Shown here: positions 34,637 through 43,594 of the stretch, one piece after another
How positions within the stretch are numbered: position 1 is the first letter of the stretch
How the letters are laid out: every line of letters begins with the position of its first letter
Source of the DNA: an uncultured Formosa sp.
GTDB taxonomy: Bacteria > Bacteroidota > Bacteroidia > Flavobacteriales > Flavobacteriaceae
Length of the DNA: 64,000 bases
Reading direction: 5' to 3'
NCBI RefSeq assembly: GCF_947500765.1
Contig: NZ_CANMTH010000002.1
Coordinates: forward strand, 620,001 to 684,000
The notes under the pieces: generated by a model
The model's input: the letters and a program-made list of their open reading frames with translations, nothing else
Told to the model about the DNA's origin: nothing
The model's database searches: none
Made by a program: the position numbers and the translations under genes

Positions 34637-35293
34637 TTAGGCTTTAGCGTTGTAGGCTTCAACAATCGCAACTCCTGCCGATGCTCCAATACGGTCTGCT
34701 CCGGCTTCAATAAAAGCTAAGGCAGTTTCTAAATCTCTAATTCCTCCAGAGGCTTTTACTTTTGCTTGTCCGTTGGCAGTCTCTTTCATTAATTTTACGG
34801 CTTCAAGAGTTGCGCCGCTAGCAGAAAACCCTGTAGATGTTTTTATAAAATCGGCTTTTGCTTTCAGGCAAATTTCACTGGCTTTAATAATTTCGGCATC
34901 GGTTAATTCGCTAATTTCTAAAATCACTTTTAAAGTAACGTCTCCCATACATGCTTTTACCGCTTTTACGTCGTTGTATACGTATTCAAAATCTCCGCTT
35001 CTTAGCATCCCCACGTTTAACACCATGTCTATTTCTTGTGCGCCTTGCTCGATTGCTTTAGTGGTTTCAAAAACCTTAGTTTCTGTGGTTACGGCACCTA
35101 AAGGAAATCCAATAGTAGTACACACTTTAACATCTGTACCCGCTAATAATGGTTTTACAACAGGGACATAGAAACTGTTCACACAAACAGAATAGAAATT
35201 ATATTTGATGGCTTCTTCGCACAACGTGTTAATGTCGGTTACTGTAGCCGAAGATTTTAAAAGGGTATGATCTATATACTTTGCGATATTCAT
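34637..35293 (-). CDS. deoC: Deoxyribose-phosphate aldolase
   Basis: This 218-aa protein splits 2-deoxyribose-5-phosphate into glyceraldehyde-3-phosphate and acetaldehyde. Motifs: YIDHTLLKSSAT, the DMVLNVGMLRSGD segment, VILEISELTD, the Schiff-base region FIKTSTGFSASGATLEAVK, and VKASGGIRDLETA. First gene of the deoC-deoD pair. Confidence 0.96.
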   Translation of the reverse strand: MNIAKYIDHTLLKSSATVTDINTLCEEAIKYNFYSVCVNSFYVPVVKPLLAGTDVKVCTTIGFPLGAVTTETKVFETTKAIEQGAQEIDMVLNVGMLRSGDFEYVYNDVKAVKACMGDVTLKVILEISELTDAEIIKASEICLKAKADFIKTSTGFSASGATLEAVKLMKETANGQAKVKASGGIRDLETALAFIEAGADRIGASAGVAIVEAYNAKA

Positions 35294-35450
35294 AATTACA
35301 ATGATTTGAAAAATTAATCAAGTAAAAATACAACGAACGAAAGGCAATAAAAATTATTTTGATAATTAAATCGCTGAAAACGCGACTTTATTTTGCTAAA
35401 TAGAAAGAAATTATAAGAATAAATAATAATAATCGAATTTATAGCTAAAA

Positions 35451-36293
35451 CTACACTTCTTGCAGTGTCGTTATATCAATGTTAGTCATTTTTAATAGGG
35501 CTTCAGTAATTTTTGGAGCACGTTTGCTATCTGCTAGCAATTGGTTTAAAACGGTAGGGATAATTTGCCAAGACACCCCGTAATGATCTGTTATCCATCC
35601 AGACTGTTGTGCCTTGCCGCCATGGGTGGTAAATGCATTCCAGAGGTGGTCTATTTCTGCTTGTGTATCGCAATAAATAACAAAGGATATGCCTTTGTTT
35701 AAACTAAAATTATATTCAAGATTACTACTTATTATATTAAAGATATTAGTGTTTAGTTTAAACTGAGTAAAGGCTAAGGTGTCTTCAGGGACATTTGGAG
35801 TTGTGTTTCCGTAAGGCGATTCCATCAACGATATGGATTTAGGAAACAGAGAGCGGTAGAAGGCAGAGGCTTCCTTGAGTTTGGTAAAATTATTTTCGGT
35901 AAATAACAAAGAGGGGACTATGTTTTGTGTCGCGTTTATAGCATCTATATCTAGTTGCCACGAGACACCAAATTGGTCTTTAACCCAAGCGTATTTTTTG
36001 CACCAAGGGTATGTGCCTAAAGGCATAATAACAGAGCCTCCGGTGCTTAGTACAGTATATAAACGTTCTATTTCTGTGTTAGAACCACAATACACAAAAA
36101 ATGAAACGGCACTATTTATGGTGTGTTTTGGTCCGCCGTTACATCCTATAAAACGCTTGCCATCAATTTTAAAGTGTACAAGATTATTCTGTTCAGAAAG
36201 TATTTCAGAATTATTAAAAACAGTACTATAATATGTTGCCGCGGCTTTAGCGTTTTGATTAAACCACAGGTAAGGTACAATTTCTGATTGCAT
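35451..36293 (-). CDS. VOC family protein with two PhnB-like domains
   Basis: This 280-aa protein is a tandem of two glyoxalase/PhnB-like (3-dmu-9_3-mt type) modules. Each has the FNQNAKAAATYYSTVF / FYRSLF type opening and a WVKDQFGVSWQLD / WITDHYGVSWQII close, about 130 residues apart. Members often bind a metal at His/Glu positions. The substrate is unknown. It is a single gene between deoC and the lipoprotein. Confidence 0.88.
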   Translation of the reverse strand: MQSEIVPYLWFNQNAKAAATYYSTVFNNSEILSEQNNLVHFKIDGKRFIGCNGGPKHTINSAVSFFVYCGSNTEIERLYTVLSTGGSVIMPLGTYPWCKKYAWVKDQFGVSWQLDIDAINATQNIVPSLLFTENNFTKLKEASAFYRSLFPKSISLMESPYGNTTPNVPEDTLAFTQFKLNTNIFNIISSNLEYNFSLNKGISFVIYCDTQAEIDHLWNAFTTHGGKAQQSGWITDHYGVSWQIIPTVLNQLLADSKRAPKITEALLKMTNIDITTLQEV

Positions 36294-36343
36294 AATTAAA
36301 AAGATGAGGTTGTGTTATGTAGGCTAATATATCTAAAATTATG

Positions 36344-37021
36344 TTAGTGCTTAGATGTGGTTGGCGTGCCGTAATGGTGTACAATGTTTAAATAAGGCGA
36401 GCGCGACATGCCTCCCGGATTTAAACCCGGTTGTCCTTCGGGAATGCTATAATTTAAATCGCTAAAATAGGTCTCCCAAATGGCATATGTTTTTTTAGTA
36501 TCTGGCGCAATAAAAGTCATAGGGTACACTTTAAAAACGGGCAGATTGTTATTCGCTGCTTTAAATGCCAAGTGAATCAATTCAGAGCAATAATAACGAT
36601 CATTATTAATATCGAAATAAGAATCGTATTTTGCATTCATTTTAGAGTTAATAAAAGCGACGGCATCGGGAATTAAGTGTGTATATTCTGGTTTTAGCCT
36701 CCCTACAATAACTTTAGGTTGATGTAGGGAGTCTAGACTTCTGCTTAAAAAATCATTTAAAGGAGTTAAAAGTACGCCTTTAGAAACCGCTTCCATTACT
36801 TTTAAATCTCCATTTTTATCTTTCATGACTAAGCCAACATGAGAGAAATTATAACCGTTTACACCTTGTGTTACCGCTTCTATGGCGTCACAAAATGGTC
36901 CGCAGTCTGCATCTTGAAACACTATATCGCCTTCCTGCAATTTAAATTCCGGAGTAGAATTGCAAGTGTATAGTACTAAAGTTAATGTTACGAAAGTAAG
37001 TGTTGTAAAAAGCCTTTTCAT
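36344..37021 (-). CDS. YiiX-type permuted NlpC/P60 lipoprotein
   Basis: This 225-aa protein has a signal peptide with a cysteine in VLYTCNST, consistent with a lipoprotein although the lipobox is imperfect. The YiiX/YebB-like fold is clear: LQEGDIVFQDADCGPFCDAI at the start, the catalytic-type His in NFSHVGLVMK, and the Cys in RYYCSELIHLAF, in the permuted order (His before Cys). Such enzymes are amidases or hydrolases acting on cell-wall or acyl substrates. The substrate is unknown. Confidence 0.85.
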   Translation of the reverse strand: MKRLFTTLTFVTLTLVLYTCNSTPEFKLQEGDIVFQDADCGPFCDAIEAVTQGVNGYNFSHVGLVMKDKNGDLKVMEAVSKGVLLTPLNDFLSRSLDSLHQPKVIVGRLKPEYTHLIPDAVAFINSKMNAKYDSYFDINNDRYYCSELIHLAFKAANNNLPVFKVYPMTFIAPDTKKTYAIWETYFSDLNYSIPEGQPGLNPGGMSRSPYLNIVHHYGTPTTSKH

Positions 37022-37112
37022 ACGAAGCGGATTGGTGATTTACAAAGGTATGTAGAAATTACATTTATATAAAACTGTTGTGTGTTCGGGGTATAAATTT
37101 ATATGCTTTTTT

Positions 37113-37120
37113 TATCTTCG
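37113..37120 (+). promoter_or_regulatory. -7-like box before apt
   Basis: TATCTTCG fits the flavobacterial TAnnTTTG box at 7 of 8 positions and lies only 4 bases before the ATG at 37125. If used, the transcript would start at or very near the ATG (leaderless). Confidence 0.4.
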
Positions 37121-37124
37121 TAAG

Positions 37125-37640
37125 ATGAATGCTATAGAACCTTTTATTCGAGATATAAACGATTTTCCTAAACCAGGAATTGTTTTTAAAGACTTAACGC
37201 CCCTATTAAATAACCCTGAAGCGACCAAGGTGTGTTTGCACCAATTATTAACACTGGTGGGCGACCAACCTATAGATAAAGTGGTAGGCATGGAAGCTAG
37301 AGGGTTTTTCTTCGGATTGTTAATTGCGCAAGCCTTAGATGCTGGATTTATACCAGTAAGAAAACCCGGAAAATTACCTCACGAGACTATTTCGGAAACC
37401 TATGCCTTAGAGTATGGTAGCGATATTTTAGAAATGCATAAAGACGCTATTAAACCGGGAGACCGTGTGTTAATTCACGACGATGTTTTAGCTACTGGTG
37501 GTACTGCAGAAGCCGTTTGTAAACTGGTAGAACGTTTAGGTGGTGTTATTGTACAATGTAATTTTATTATGCAATTAGGCTTTTTAAATGGTAAGGAACG
37601 TTTAGAACCACATACGGTGAGTTCGGTACTAACGTATTAG
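37125..37640 (+). CDS. apt: Adenine phosphoribosyltransferase
   Basis: This 171-aa enzyme converts adenine and PRPP to AMP. The family pattern starts at the chosen ATG (IEPFIRDINDFPKPGIVFKD, then LTPLL). VVGMEARGFFFG and the PRPP loop VLIHDDVLATGGTAEAV follow. The frame stays open upstream to 37080, but that adds a hydrophobic stretch foreign to the family and would start before the -7-like box, so 37125 is preferred. Confidence 0.95.
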   Translation: MNAIEPFIRDINDFPKPGIVFKDLTPLLNNPEATKVCLHQLLTLVGDQPIDKVVGMEARGFFFGLLIAQALDAGFIPVRKPGKLPHETISETYALEYGSDILEMHKDAIKPGDRVLIHDDVLATGGTAEAVCKLVERLGGVIVQCNFIMQLGFLNGKERLEPHTVSSVLTY

Positions 37641-37648
37641 TTTTTTGC

Positions 37649-37918
37649 TTGGTAAGAGGTGGATGGTGGAATAATGACTGATCTAAAAGTTTATCTTTAA
37701 AATTATTTGTTCCATCTTCCTTTTGATGATGTAATTGTTTTATTGCACTACAATTACCATGCTGAAACAGCCCAAAACGTTACGTTAGTTTTTTTTGTAC
37801 ATGTTACGAAAAGTATTCTTAGGCCGGAGGGGTATTTAGGCCTGTAAAACGATTTTCATTTCAATTAATATTTTGAAAAAATAGGCTAATCACCATTTCA
37901 TTTTTTACCTCTTACCAA
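37649..37918. repeat. 12-bp inverted repeats flanking 246 bases
   Basis: TTGGTAAGAGGT (37649-37660) has its exact reverse complement ACCTCTTACCAA at 37907-37918. Next to the arms, GGTG (37665 on) and CACC (37891 on) also match loosely. This could be a MITE-like remnant or a long hairpin. It has no coding content. Confidence 0.5.
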
Positions 37919-37996
37919 TCATCTTTCACTCCAAAAATCAAACTATTACTTCGTCCCAATACAGTCCCATTTTAAGAATACGCACCCGAGCCTCTA

Positions 37997-38029
37997 CCGA
38001 ACAAGACCCGAACGAGACTCGAACCAAAC
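37997..38029. repeat. Three 11-bp tandem repeats
   Basis: CCGAACAAGAC, CCGAACGAGAC and TCGAACCAAAC follow each other without gap. A degenerate unit (CCCGAGCCTCT) precedes them. This C/A-rich tract stands out in AT-rich surroundings and lies about 215 bases upstream of the DUF6266 gene. Confidence 0.65.
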
Positions 38030-38241
38030 CCCTAAAAAACACGGATTTTGTGTCATGGTAACTCATGCAAGATCAGGGGAGGTCTAAACCTGTCAATTTG
38101 TGTCACTGTGTGTCAAGTATTAGCAATATAAATCTTTATCGTTCGTTATAAATCTTCTTCAATCAGTTTGTGTTAACTGTTTGTTATGCAGTTAAATAGA
38201 GTGTATTTTGGTGGTCTATTAATCAATAAAACTTTATTATT

Positions 38242-38883
38242 ATGGCTACATTTGAAAAAGGCATACTTGGCGGATTTTCTGGCAAAGTAGGCAATGTTGT
38301 AGGGTCGCGGTGGCGCGGCAAAGATGTAATGCGTAGTTTACCGCAACGGGGTAATTATACGCCAACGACTAAACAGGAAGAGCAGCGCGAGAAGTTTAGA
38401 CAGGTAATCGCATTTTTAACACCCATATTGTCTGTAATAAATATGTACTTTGGGAATAAGCAGGGATCTAAATCACGTTTTAATTTGGCAACCTCTTATC
38501 ATTTAAAAGAGGCTGTTGTAAATAGTCCGTCAGGGTTTGTTATAGACTACACTAAGGTGCTTATAAGCAAGGGCGATTTACGTGGTTTAGACAATGGTAC
38601 GGTAGTAGCTGGTGCAGATCAGGCTTTAAATTTTACTTGGGCAGATAATAGTGGGCAGGGTAATGCCTCGGCGTTAGACGAGTTAATGGTTGTAGCTTTT
38701 TCTCCAGTCATGTTTACCTTTTATTCTAATTTGTCTGTAGCTACTCGAGATGCGACTACGGGAAGTGTAACCTTGCCAGAATTTATGCAAGGGGCTGATG
38801 TTGAGGTGTGGGCATCTTTTAATAAGCCAGGTGCTAGCTTAGCAGCTATAAGCACGTATTTAGGTGTGGTTACGTTGTTGTAA
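38242..38883 (+). CDS. DUF6266 family protein
   Basis: This 213-aa protein opens with the characteristic MATFEKGILGGFSGKVGNVV then GSRWRGKDVMRSLP, followed by TTKQEEQREKFRQV. Many flavobacterial genomes carry several DUF6266 genes, usually isolated. No function is known. It has no signal peptide. The C-terminal half (about 100-213) looks like beta-sandwich repeats. It stands alone between the tandem repeats and an excisionase-type HTH gene. Confidence 0.85.
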   Translation: MATFEKGILGGFSGKVGNVVGSRWRGKDVMRSLPQRGNYTPTTKQEEQREKFRQVIAFLTPILSVINMYFGNKQGSKSRFNLATSYHLKEAVVNSPSGFVIDYTKVLISKGDLRGLDNGTVVAGADQALNFTWADNSGQGNASALDELMVVAFSPVMFTFYSNLSVATRDATTGSVTLPEFMQGADVEVWASFNKPGASLAAISTYLGVVTLL

Positions 38884-39036
38884 AAGAAGAAGCTTAAAAA
38901 TTTGCTTGTACTAAAGCGCGTGTTAAGGTGTAATATCATGTTATAGGTTAATGCGCGCTTTGCTTGGGTAATGGTATTGGTGTGTGTCCATAATTAGACG
39001 TGTTTATTTAAGTGTTTAAAAGTGTAAGCTTTCGTT

Positions 39037-39294
39037 TTACTCTAATTTTAAATTGCGTTCGGCTCTAAGTAAAAGTACTTTATTTAAATAGTGTTTTGGA
39101 AATATGGGACTGCCTCCTAATTTTAAGCTAGGAACACGATGTTGTTTGCGAAGGCGGTATAATGTACTCCTGCTAATGTTTAAATGTGCTATGGCTTGAT
39201 CTGTGGTTAGCCATTCTTCATTTTTAAATAAATAGGGGTCTAGGTGTATGTTTTCTATTTGAGATTGCGGGATGTTAGGTGTAATTTTAGTCAT
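39037..39294 (-). CDS. Excisionase-type helix-turn-helix protein
   Basis: This 85-aa protein has an HTH_17/MerR-like core: EEWLTTDQAIAHLNISRSTL, then YRLRKQHRVPSLKLGGSPIF. This is the winged helix of excisionase-like DNA-binding proteins. No integrase is nearby. Its upstream region has two TACGTA boxes (39394 and 39404). Confidence 0.82.
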   Translation of the reverse strand: MTKITPNIPQSQIENIHLDPYLFKNEEWLTTDQAIAHLNISRSTLYRLRKQHRVPSLKLGGSPIFPKHYLNKVLLLRAERNLKLE

Positions 39295-39679
39295 CTTTTG
39301 TTGCTGTTTATGTTGTTTGTAATGGTTTGTATTTTAGTGCTTTACAACTAATTTAGTGAATTTGTGAATGCAAACCGAGACTTAATGTAAAAATACGTAT
39401 ATTTACGTATGCGTCTGTTTGTTAGTGTGTTGTGTGGTAGTGGTGAGTGGTAATGGTGCTTTGTTGTATGTTTTTTAGGTAAGGTGGCCTTTATGTGTAT
39501 TTATAAAATATTAAGGTGCATTTTAATAAATTATATCTGCTAATAGAGTACTAAGGTTTAAAGCAGTAAATGGTTTGGTTATGTTAAAAAAAATTGAAGA
39601 GATTTTTAGATGTCATATCAGTCTAAAGTTTTATCTTTTACATCCTTAAAGTTAAAAAGTGCCACATTAAATACATATT
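39295..39679. other. Intergenic region between HTH gene and regulator
   Basis: It is AT-rich and I see no gene. Two TACGTA boxes 10 bases apart (39394-39399, 39404-39409) lie about 100 bases upstream of the HTH gene start on its own strand. Confidence 0.45.
39394..39409 (-). promoter_or_regulatory. Paired TACGTA boxes upstream of the HTH gene
   Basis: Two identical 6-bp palindromes with start-to-start spacing of 10 bases; narK has the same box twice at a spacing of 12. They may be a regulator site or chance in AT-rich DNA. Confidence 0.3.
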
Positions 39680-40540
39680 ATGTTACAGTCTACCGATAAT
39701 ATTTTAGCCTTAGATTCTATTTTCAATCAGAACTTAGTCGATTGCCTACCAGGTATATTCTATTTATATGAAGTGATCGGGACAGAAGCCTATTTAAGAC
39801 GTTGGAATAATAAACACCAAACGGTAACCGAGCGTAGTCATGATGAATTATTAAATACTAATTTGCTATCGTTTTTTAAGGCGCAAACGGTTCCTTATAT
39901 TAAAGAGCGTTTTAGTGTTATATTAGAAACTGGAAGTGTTAAAAACGTGTATGCTAATATTTTAACTAAATCAGGTTATGAAATTCCATATGTGTTTGAA
40001 GGCTATCATCTTTCCGTAGAAAACAGAGTGTTTTTTATGGGAATGGGCATGGATGTAACAGATTTAATGAGTGCTAAAGAACAAATTAAACTGTTAGAGC
40101 TACAAAAACAACAAAAAGAAAAAGAGTTGTTTTCTATTGCGTTACAAGAGCAGAAAAAAGAAGAGCTTCTTCAAAATGTATTATTAAAATTAGATGCTAT
40201 AGAGCGACAAGATGTTAATCATTTACGGTCTAAGGATATAAAATCACTAACCAGCGAAATTAAAAATCATTTCTCTACTCACGATAATTGGCGGGTATTT
40301 AAGAAGCTGTTTAAAGAAATTCATTATGATTTTTTTGAAACGCTATCGGCTACTCACCCTAACTTAACTAAAGGAGAATTAAAATATTGCGCCTACTTAA
40401 AAATACAAATGCATACCTCTGAGGTGTGTAGTATAATGAATATTTCTAAAGAAGGTTTGGCTAAGAAAAGATACCGATTAAAAAAGAAACTAGGTTTAAA
40501 ACCTAATGAGCAATTAGATGTATACATTACAACATTTTAA
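39680..40540 (+). CDS. PAS-LuxR-like transcriptional regulator
   Basis: This 286-aa protein has an N-terminal PAS-like domain (about 15-125; PGIFYLYEVIGTEAYLRRWN, MGMGMDVTDLM), a coiled coil (about 130-175) and a C-terminal LuxR-type HTH (about 215-280; LTKGELKYCAYLKIQMHTSE, then ISKEGLAKKRYRLKKKLGL). It lacks a receiver domain. It sits directly before the sulfatase gene on the same strand (173 bases), so it may control the sulfatases; this is inference. Confidence 0.8.
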   Translation: MLQSTDNILALDSIFNQNLVDCLPGIFYLYEVIGTEAYLRRWNNKHQTVTERSHDELLNTNLLSFFKAQTVPYIKERFSVILETGSVKNVYANILTKSGYEIPYVFEGYHLSVENRVFFMGMGMDVTDLMSAKEQIKLLELQKQQKEKELFSIALQEQKKEELLQNVLLKLDAIERQDVNHLRSKDIKSLTSEIKNHFSTHDNWRVFKKLFKEIHYDFFETLSATHPNLTKGELKYCAYLKIQMHTSEVCSIMNISKEGLAKKRYRLKKKLGLKPNEQLDVYITTF

Positions 40541-40713
40541 GTAAATAATAGTTTTTGTCCATGTTTTGTCCTGTGGGTGTCCAGGATTTGTCCATCATAA
40601 TATAACGTTAAAACTACTATTTTTGCCCAGATAAAGACAACTAATCATCTTTGTTAAAAGTGTGATTTTTTAAAATATTTAATCTTAAATATTAATTTAG
40701 TAACCAATTTTTT

Positions 40714-42228
40714 ATGAAAAAAAACAAATTTTTTACATTGTTGCTTGTCGGCTTAGCCACAGCAGCATTCGCTCAGAAAAAGCCCAATATTGTGGTGTTT
40801 TGGGGAGACGATGTAGGAATGTGGAACATTAGTGCATACCATAATGGTATGATGGGGGGAACCACGCCTAACATAGACCGTATTGCAAATGAAGGTGCGC
40901 TATTCACCGATCATTATGCACAACAATCTTGTACAGCAGGACGTGCGTCTTTTATTTTAGGACAACACCCATTTAGAACAGGATTATTAACTATTGGTAT
41001 GCCAGGTTCTGAACATGGTATTAATGCTGCCGATCCTACGATTGCTGAGCTATTAAAGCCACTAGGATACACAAGTGGACAATTTGGTAAAAACCACTTA
41101 GGAGATCAAGACAAGCACTTACCTACTAACCATGGTTTTGATGAGTTTTTTGGAAACCTTTATCACTTAAATGCAGAAGAAGAGCCAGAAACAGAATTCT
41201 ATCCAAAAGATCCTGAATTCAAGAAGAAATACGGACCAAGAGGTGTGCTTAAATCTACTGCCGATGGTAAAGTAGAAGATACAGGACCATTAACGTCTAA
41301 GAGAATGGAAACTGCAGATAGCGAATTTATAGATGCAGCTTTAAAATTTATCGAGAAAAATGCTAAAGCTAAAAAACCATTTTTTGCTTGGGTAAATTCT
41401 ACTCGTACTCACGTATGGACTCACTTGTCTGATAAATACTTACACAAATCTGGTTACGGTTTATATGCTGATGCTATGATGGAATTAGACGATGGTGTAG
41501 GTCGTGTATTAGATAAATTAGACGAATTAGGTATTGAAGACAACACCATTGTTGTATTCTCTACAGATAACGGTGCTGAGAAGTTTACATTCCCTGACGG
41601 TGGAACAATTCCATTTAGAGGAGAAAAAGGAACAACTTGGGAAGGTGGATTTAGAGTACCAGCTATGGTAAAATGGCCAGGTCATATTGCCCCAGGAACG
41701 GTTATTAACGATATCTTTTCTCAAGAAGACTGGATGCCTACTCTATTAGCGGCAGCTGGAAATCCTAATGTGAAAGAAGAATTATTAAAAGGTAAATCTT
41801 TTGCAGGAAAAACATTTAAAGCACACTTAGATGGTTACAACCAATTACCATTATTAACAGGTGAACTTAAAAAAGGAGAAGGTTTAAGACATGAGATCTT
41901 TTATTTTGATGCAGCAGGAAACTTAAATGCATTACGTTACGACGATTGGAAATTACACTTCTCTATCATGGAAGGTTCAATTAACGAAGCGTATAGAAAA
42001 TCGCCAAGTTGGCCACTTATCTTAAACTTAAGAAACGACCCGTTTGAAGTATCTATGGATGCTGCGTTATACATAAGAAATTATGCAGACCAAATGTGGA
42101 TGATGGTACCAGCACAAAATTATGTTGGTAACTTCTTAGGAACGTTTAAAGAATTCCCTCCAAGAAAAGGTAGTTCTTTAAGTATCGATAAAGTGATACA
42201 AACGTTGCAGACACCAACACGAAATTAA
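40714..42228 (+). CDS. Secreted S1-family sulfatase
   Basis: This 504-aa protein has a signal peptide (KNKFFTLLLVGLATAAFAQ, cleavage near 20). The alkaline-phosphatase-like sulfatase fold begins with NIVVFWGDDVGM (metal-binding Asp pair). The formylglycine site is Cys73 in SCTAGR, with Ala in place of the usual Pro of CxPxR, followed by FILGQHPFRTG. NHGFDEFFGNLYHLN and VVFSTDNGAE supply further active-site residues. It should remove sulfate from an external substrate, possibly algal polysaccharide. No maturase gene is in the window. A close paralogue follows at 43595. Confidence 0.92.
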   Translation: MKKNKFFTLLLVGLATAAFAQKKPNIVVFWGDDVGMWNISAYHNGMMGGTTPNIDRIANEGALFTDHYAQQSCTAGRASFILGQHPFRTGLLTIGMPGSEHGINAADPTIAELLKPLGYTSGQFGKNHLGDQDKHLPTNHGFDEFFGNLYHLNAEEEPETEFYPKDPEFKKKYGPRGVLKSTADGKVEDTGPLTSKRMETADSEFIDAALKFIEKNAKAKKPFFAWVNSTRTHVWTHLSDKYLHKSGYGLYADAMMELDDGVGRVLDKLDELGIEDNTIVVFSTDNGAEKFTFPDGGTIPFRGEKGTTWEGGFRVPAMVKWPGHIAPGTVINDIFSQEDWMPTLLAAAGNPNVKEELLKGKSFAGKTFKAHLDGYNQLPLLTGELKKGEGLRHEIFYFDAAGNLNALRYDDWKLHFSIMEGSINEAYRKSPSWPLILNLRNDPFEVSMDAALYIRNYADQMWMMVPAQNYVGNFLGTFKEFPPRKGSSLSIDKVIQTLQTPTRN

Positions 42229-42248
42229 TTTAATTTATAAGGATATTA

Positions 42249-42286
42249 AAGCTGATGCAATGTTAAAATTGTATCAGTTTTTTTTT
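42249..42286 (+). terminator. Terminator of the first sulfatase gene
   Basis: A 13-bp stem with G-U pairs (42249-42261 with 42268-42280) and a 6-base loop runs into nine T. It lies 20 bases after the stop. Confidence 0.82.
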
Positions 42287-42367
42287 ACCTGAAATGAATC
42301 TGGAAATGTCTTAAGTTGTTCATTTTTAGATGTATTTAAAAGATCAATATTTTTTTAAACCACTATT

Positions 42368-43405
42368 ATGAAAATTACATATCCTACATTACTAATTATT
42401 TCTACTTTATGTGTACTTACAAGTTGTAAAGAACAAACCAAAGTAGAAGGCGCAACAATACCTGAAACGCCAGTTACAGAAGTTGTGCAAACCGATGCCT
42501 TAAGTGCATGGGCAGACACTCCTAAAAAACGTATTAAAGATTGGGTAACCGCTGTAACTGCAAAAGGATCTTCAGATTTTATTCCTGTAGAAGATCGTAT
42601 AGCTGTATTTGATAACGACGGTACCTTGTGGCCAGAACAACCCGTGCCAAATCAGGCTGCATACATGTTTGATTATTTAAAAAAAGAATATCCAAATTAT
42701 CCAGAATGGCAAAAAGATACCATGATTAGTGCTGTTGTAAAAGGAAATTATGGCCCTTTAAAAAAGGCAGGTATGACAGGCTTGATGACTATTATAGATA
42801 AAACACACACATTACAAACAGAAGACGATTTTGAAGCTTCTGTAAAAAAATGGATAGACACAACAATGAGTAAAAAATATAACAAACCTTATAACGAGGT
42901 TGTGTATTTACCTATGTTACAATTGTTGGATTATTTAAAAGCTCACGATTTTAAAAACTTCATTGTAAGTGGTGGAGGCGCAGATTTTATGCGTGCATAT
43001 GCAGAAGAGGCTTACAATATTCCGCCCTACCAAGTGATTGGAAGTTATGGAGAAACTAGATATGAGGTTATTGATGGAAAACCAACAATAACTAAAATAC
43101 CTGGATCTATTTATGTAGATGATAAAGCAGGAAAACCACAAGCAATTCACCGTTTTATTGGTAAGAAACCTGTTTTCTGTGGTGGAAATAGTGATGGCGA
43201 TCAAGCCATGATGCAATATACTTCTAGCTCTAAATACAAATCTATGTGTGTTATTTTACACCATACAGATGGAGAGCGTGAGTTCGAATACGACTTGAAA
43301 ACACTTAGTGGTCATTTAGAAACGGCTTTAGTTGAAGCTAAAGAGAAAAATTGGATGGTAGTTGATATGAAAAATGATTTTATAAAGATATTCGATTTTG
43401 AATAA
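42368..43405 (+). CDS. HAD-family phosphatase lipoprotein
   Basis: This 345-aa protein has a lipoprotein signal (lipobox LTSC, lipidated Cys near 20). The HAD motifs are in order: RIAVFDNDGTLWP (nucleophile Asp), NFIVSGGGADFMRAY, and VFCGGNSDGDQAM. It resembles the phosphoserine-phosphatase-like branch often found near sulfatases in marine bacteria. It is exported, so it should act on a periplasmic or surface phosphomonoester. The sulfatase genes flank it, each with its own leader. Confidence 0.87.
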   Translation: MKITYPTLLIISTLCVLTSCKEQTKVEGATIPETPVTEVVQTDALSAWADTPKKRIKDWVTAVTAKGSSDFIPVEDRIAVFDNDGTLWPEQPVPNQAAYMFDYLKKEYPNYPEWQKDTMISAVVKGNYGPLKKAGMTGLMTIIDKTHTLQTEDDFEASVKKWIDTTMSKKYNKPYNEVVYLPMLQLLDYLKAHDFKNFIVSGGGADFMRAYAEEAYNIPPYQVIGSYGETRYEVIDGKPTITKIPGSIYVDDKAGKPQAIHRFIGKKPVFCGGNSDGDQAMMQYTSSSKYKSMCVILHHTDGEREFEYDLKTLSGHLETALVEAKEKNWMVVDMKNDFIKIFDFE

Positions 43406-43594
43406 ATGCTACTTTGTTAAATGATTAAATTAGAGTTAAATAAATATGAATAACGCATTGTGTGTTTGTTTTTATTATCATATATTTAAGGTAATTCGCT
43501 AATTTTAAGCGTTTTTAGGGAAGATGTGTTTATTTCTTTCTATTTTAAAAGTGCATTTAAATCAATAAAACTTAATAACCAACACCAATATTTT

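Larger units (their letters stand above)
37641..38241. other. Non-coding variable patch with inverted and tandem repeats
   Basis: This 600-base gene-free region contains a 12-bp inverted repeat 37649-37660 / 37907-37918 enclosing 246 bases, an AGGCC...GGCCT short inverted repeat (about 37831-37853), and three 11-bp tandem units at 37997-38029. No gene is seen. Confidence 0.55.

Noticed and set aside
37080..37124. N-terminal extension of apt
   Set aside because: It adds a hydrophobic/aromatic stretch not found in the family and overlaps the likely promoter.
37981..38045. A tRNA on the minus strand (GGTTCGAGTCTC resembles a T-loop)
   Set aside because: The flanking bases do not form a T stem or acceptor stem; the sequence is part of an 11-bp tandem repeat.
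43526..43594. N-terminal extension of the second sulfatase
   Set aside because: It would precede a perfect signal peptide with a basic stretch absent from the paralogue, so the ATG at 43595 is used.
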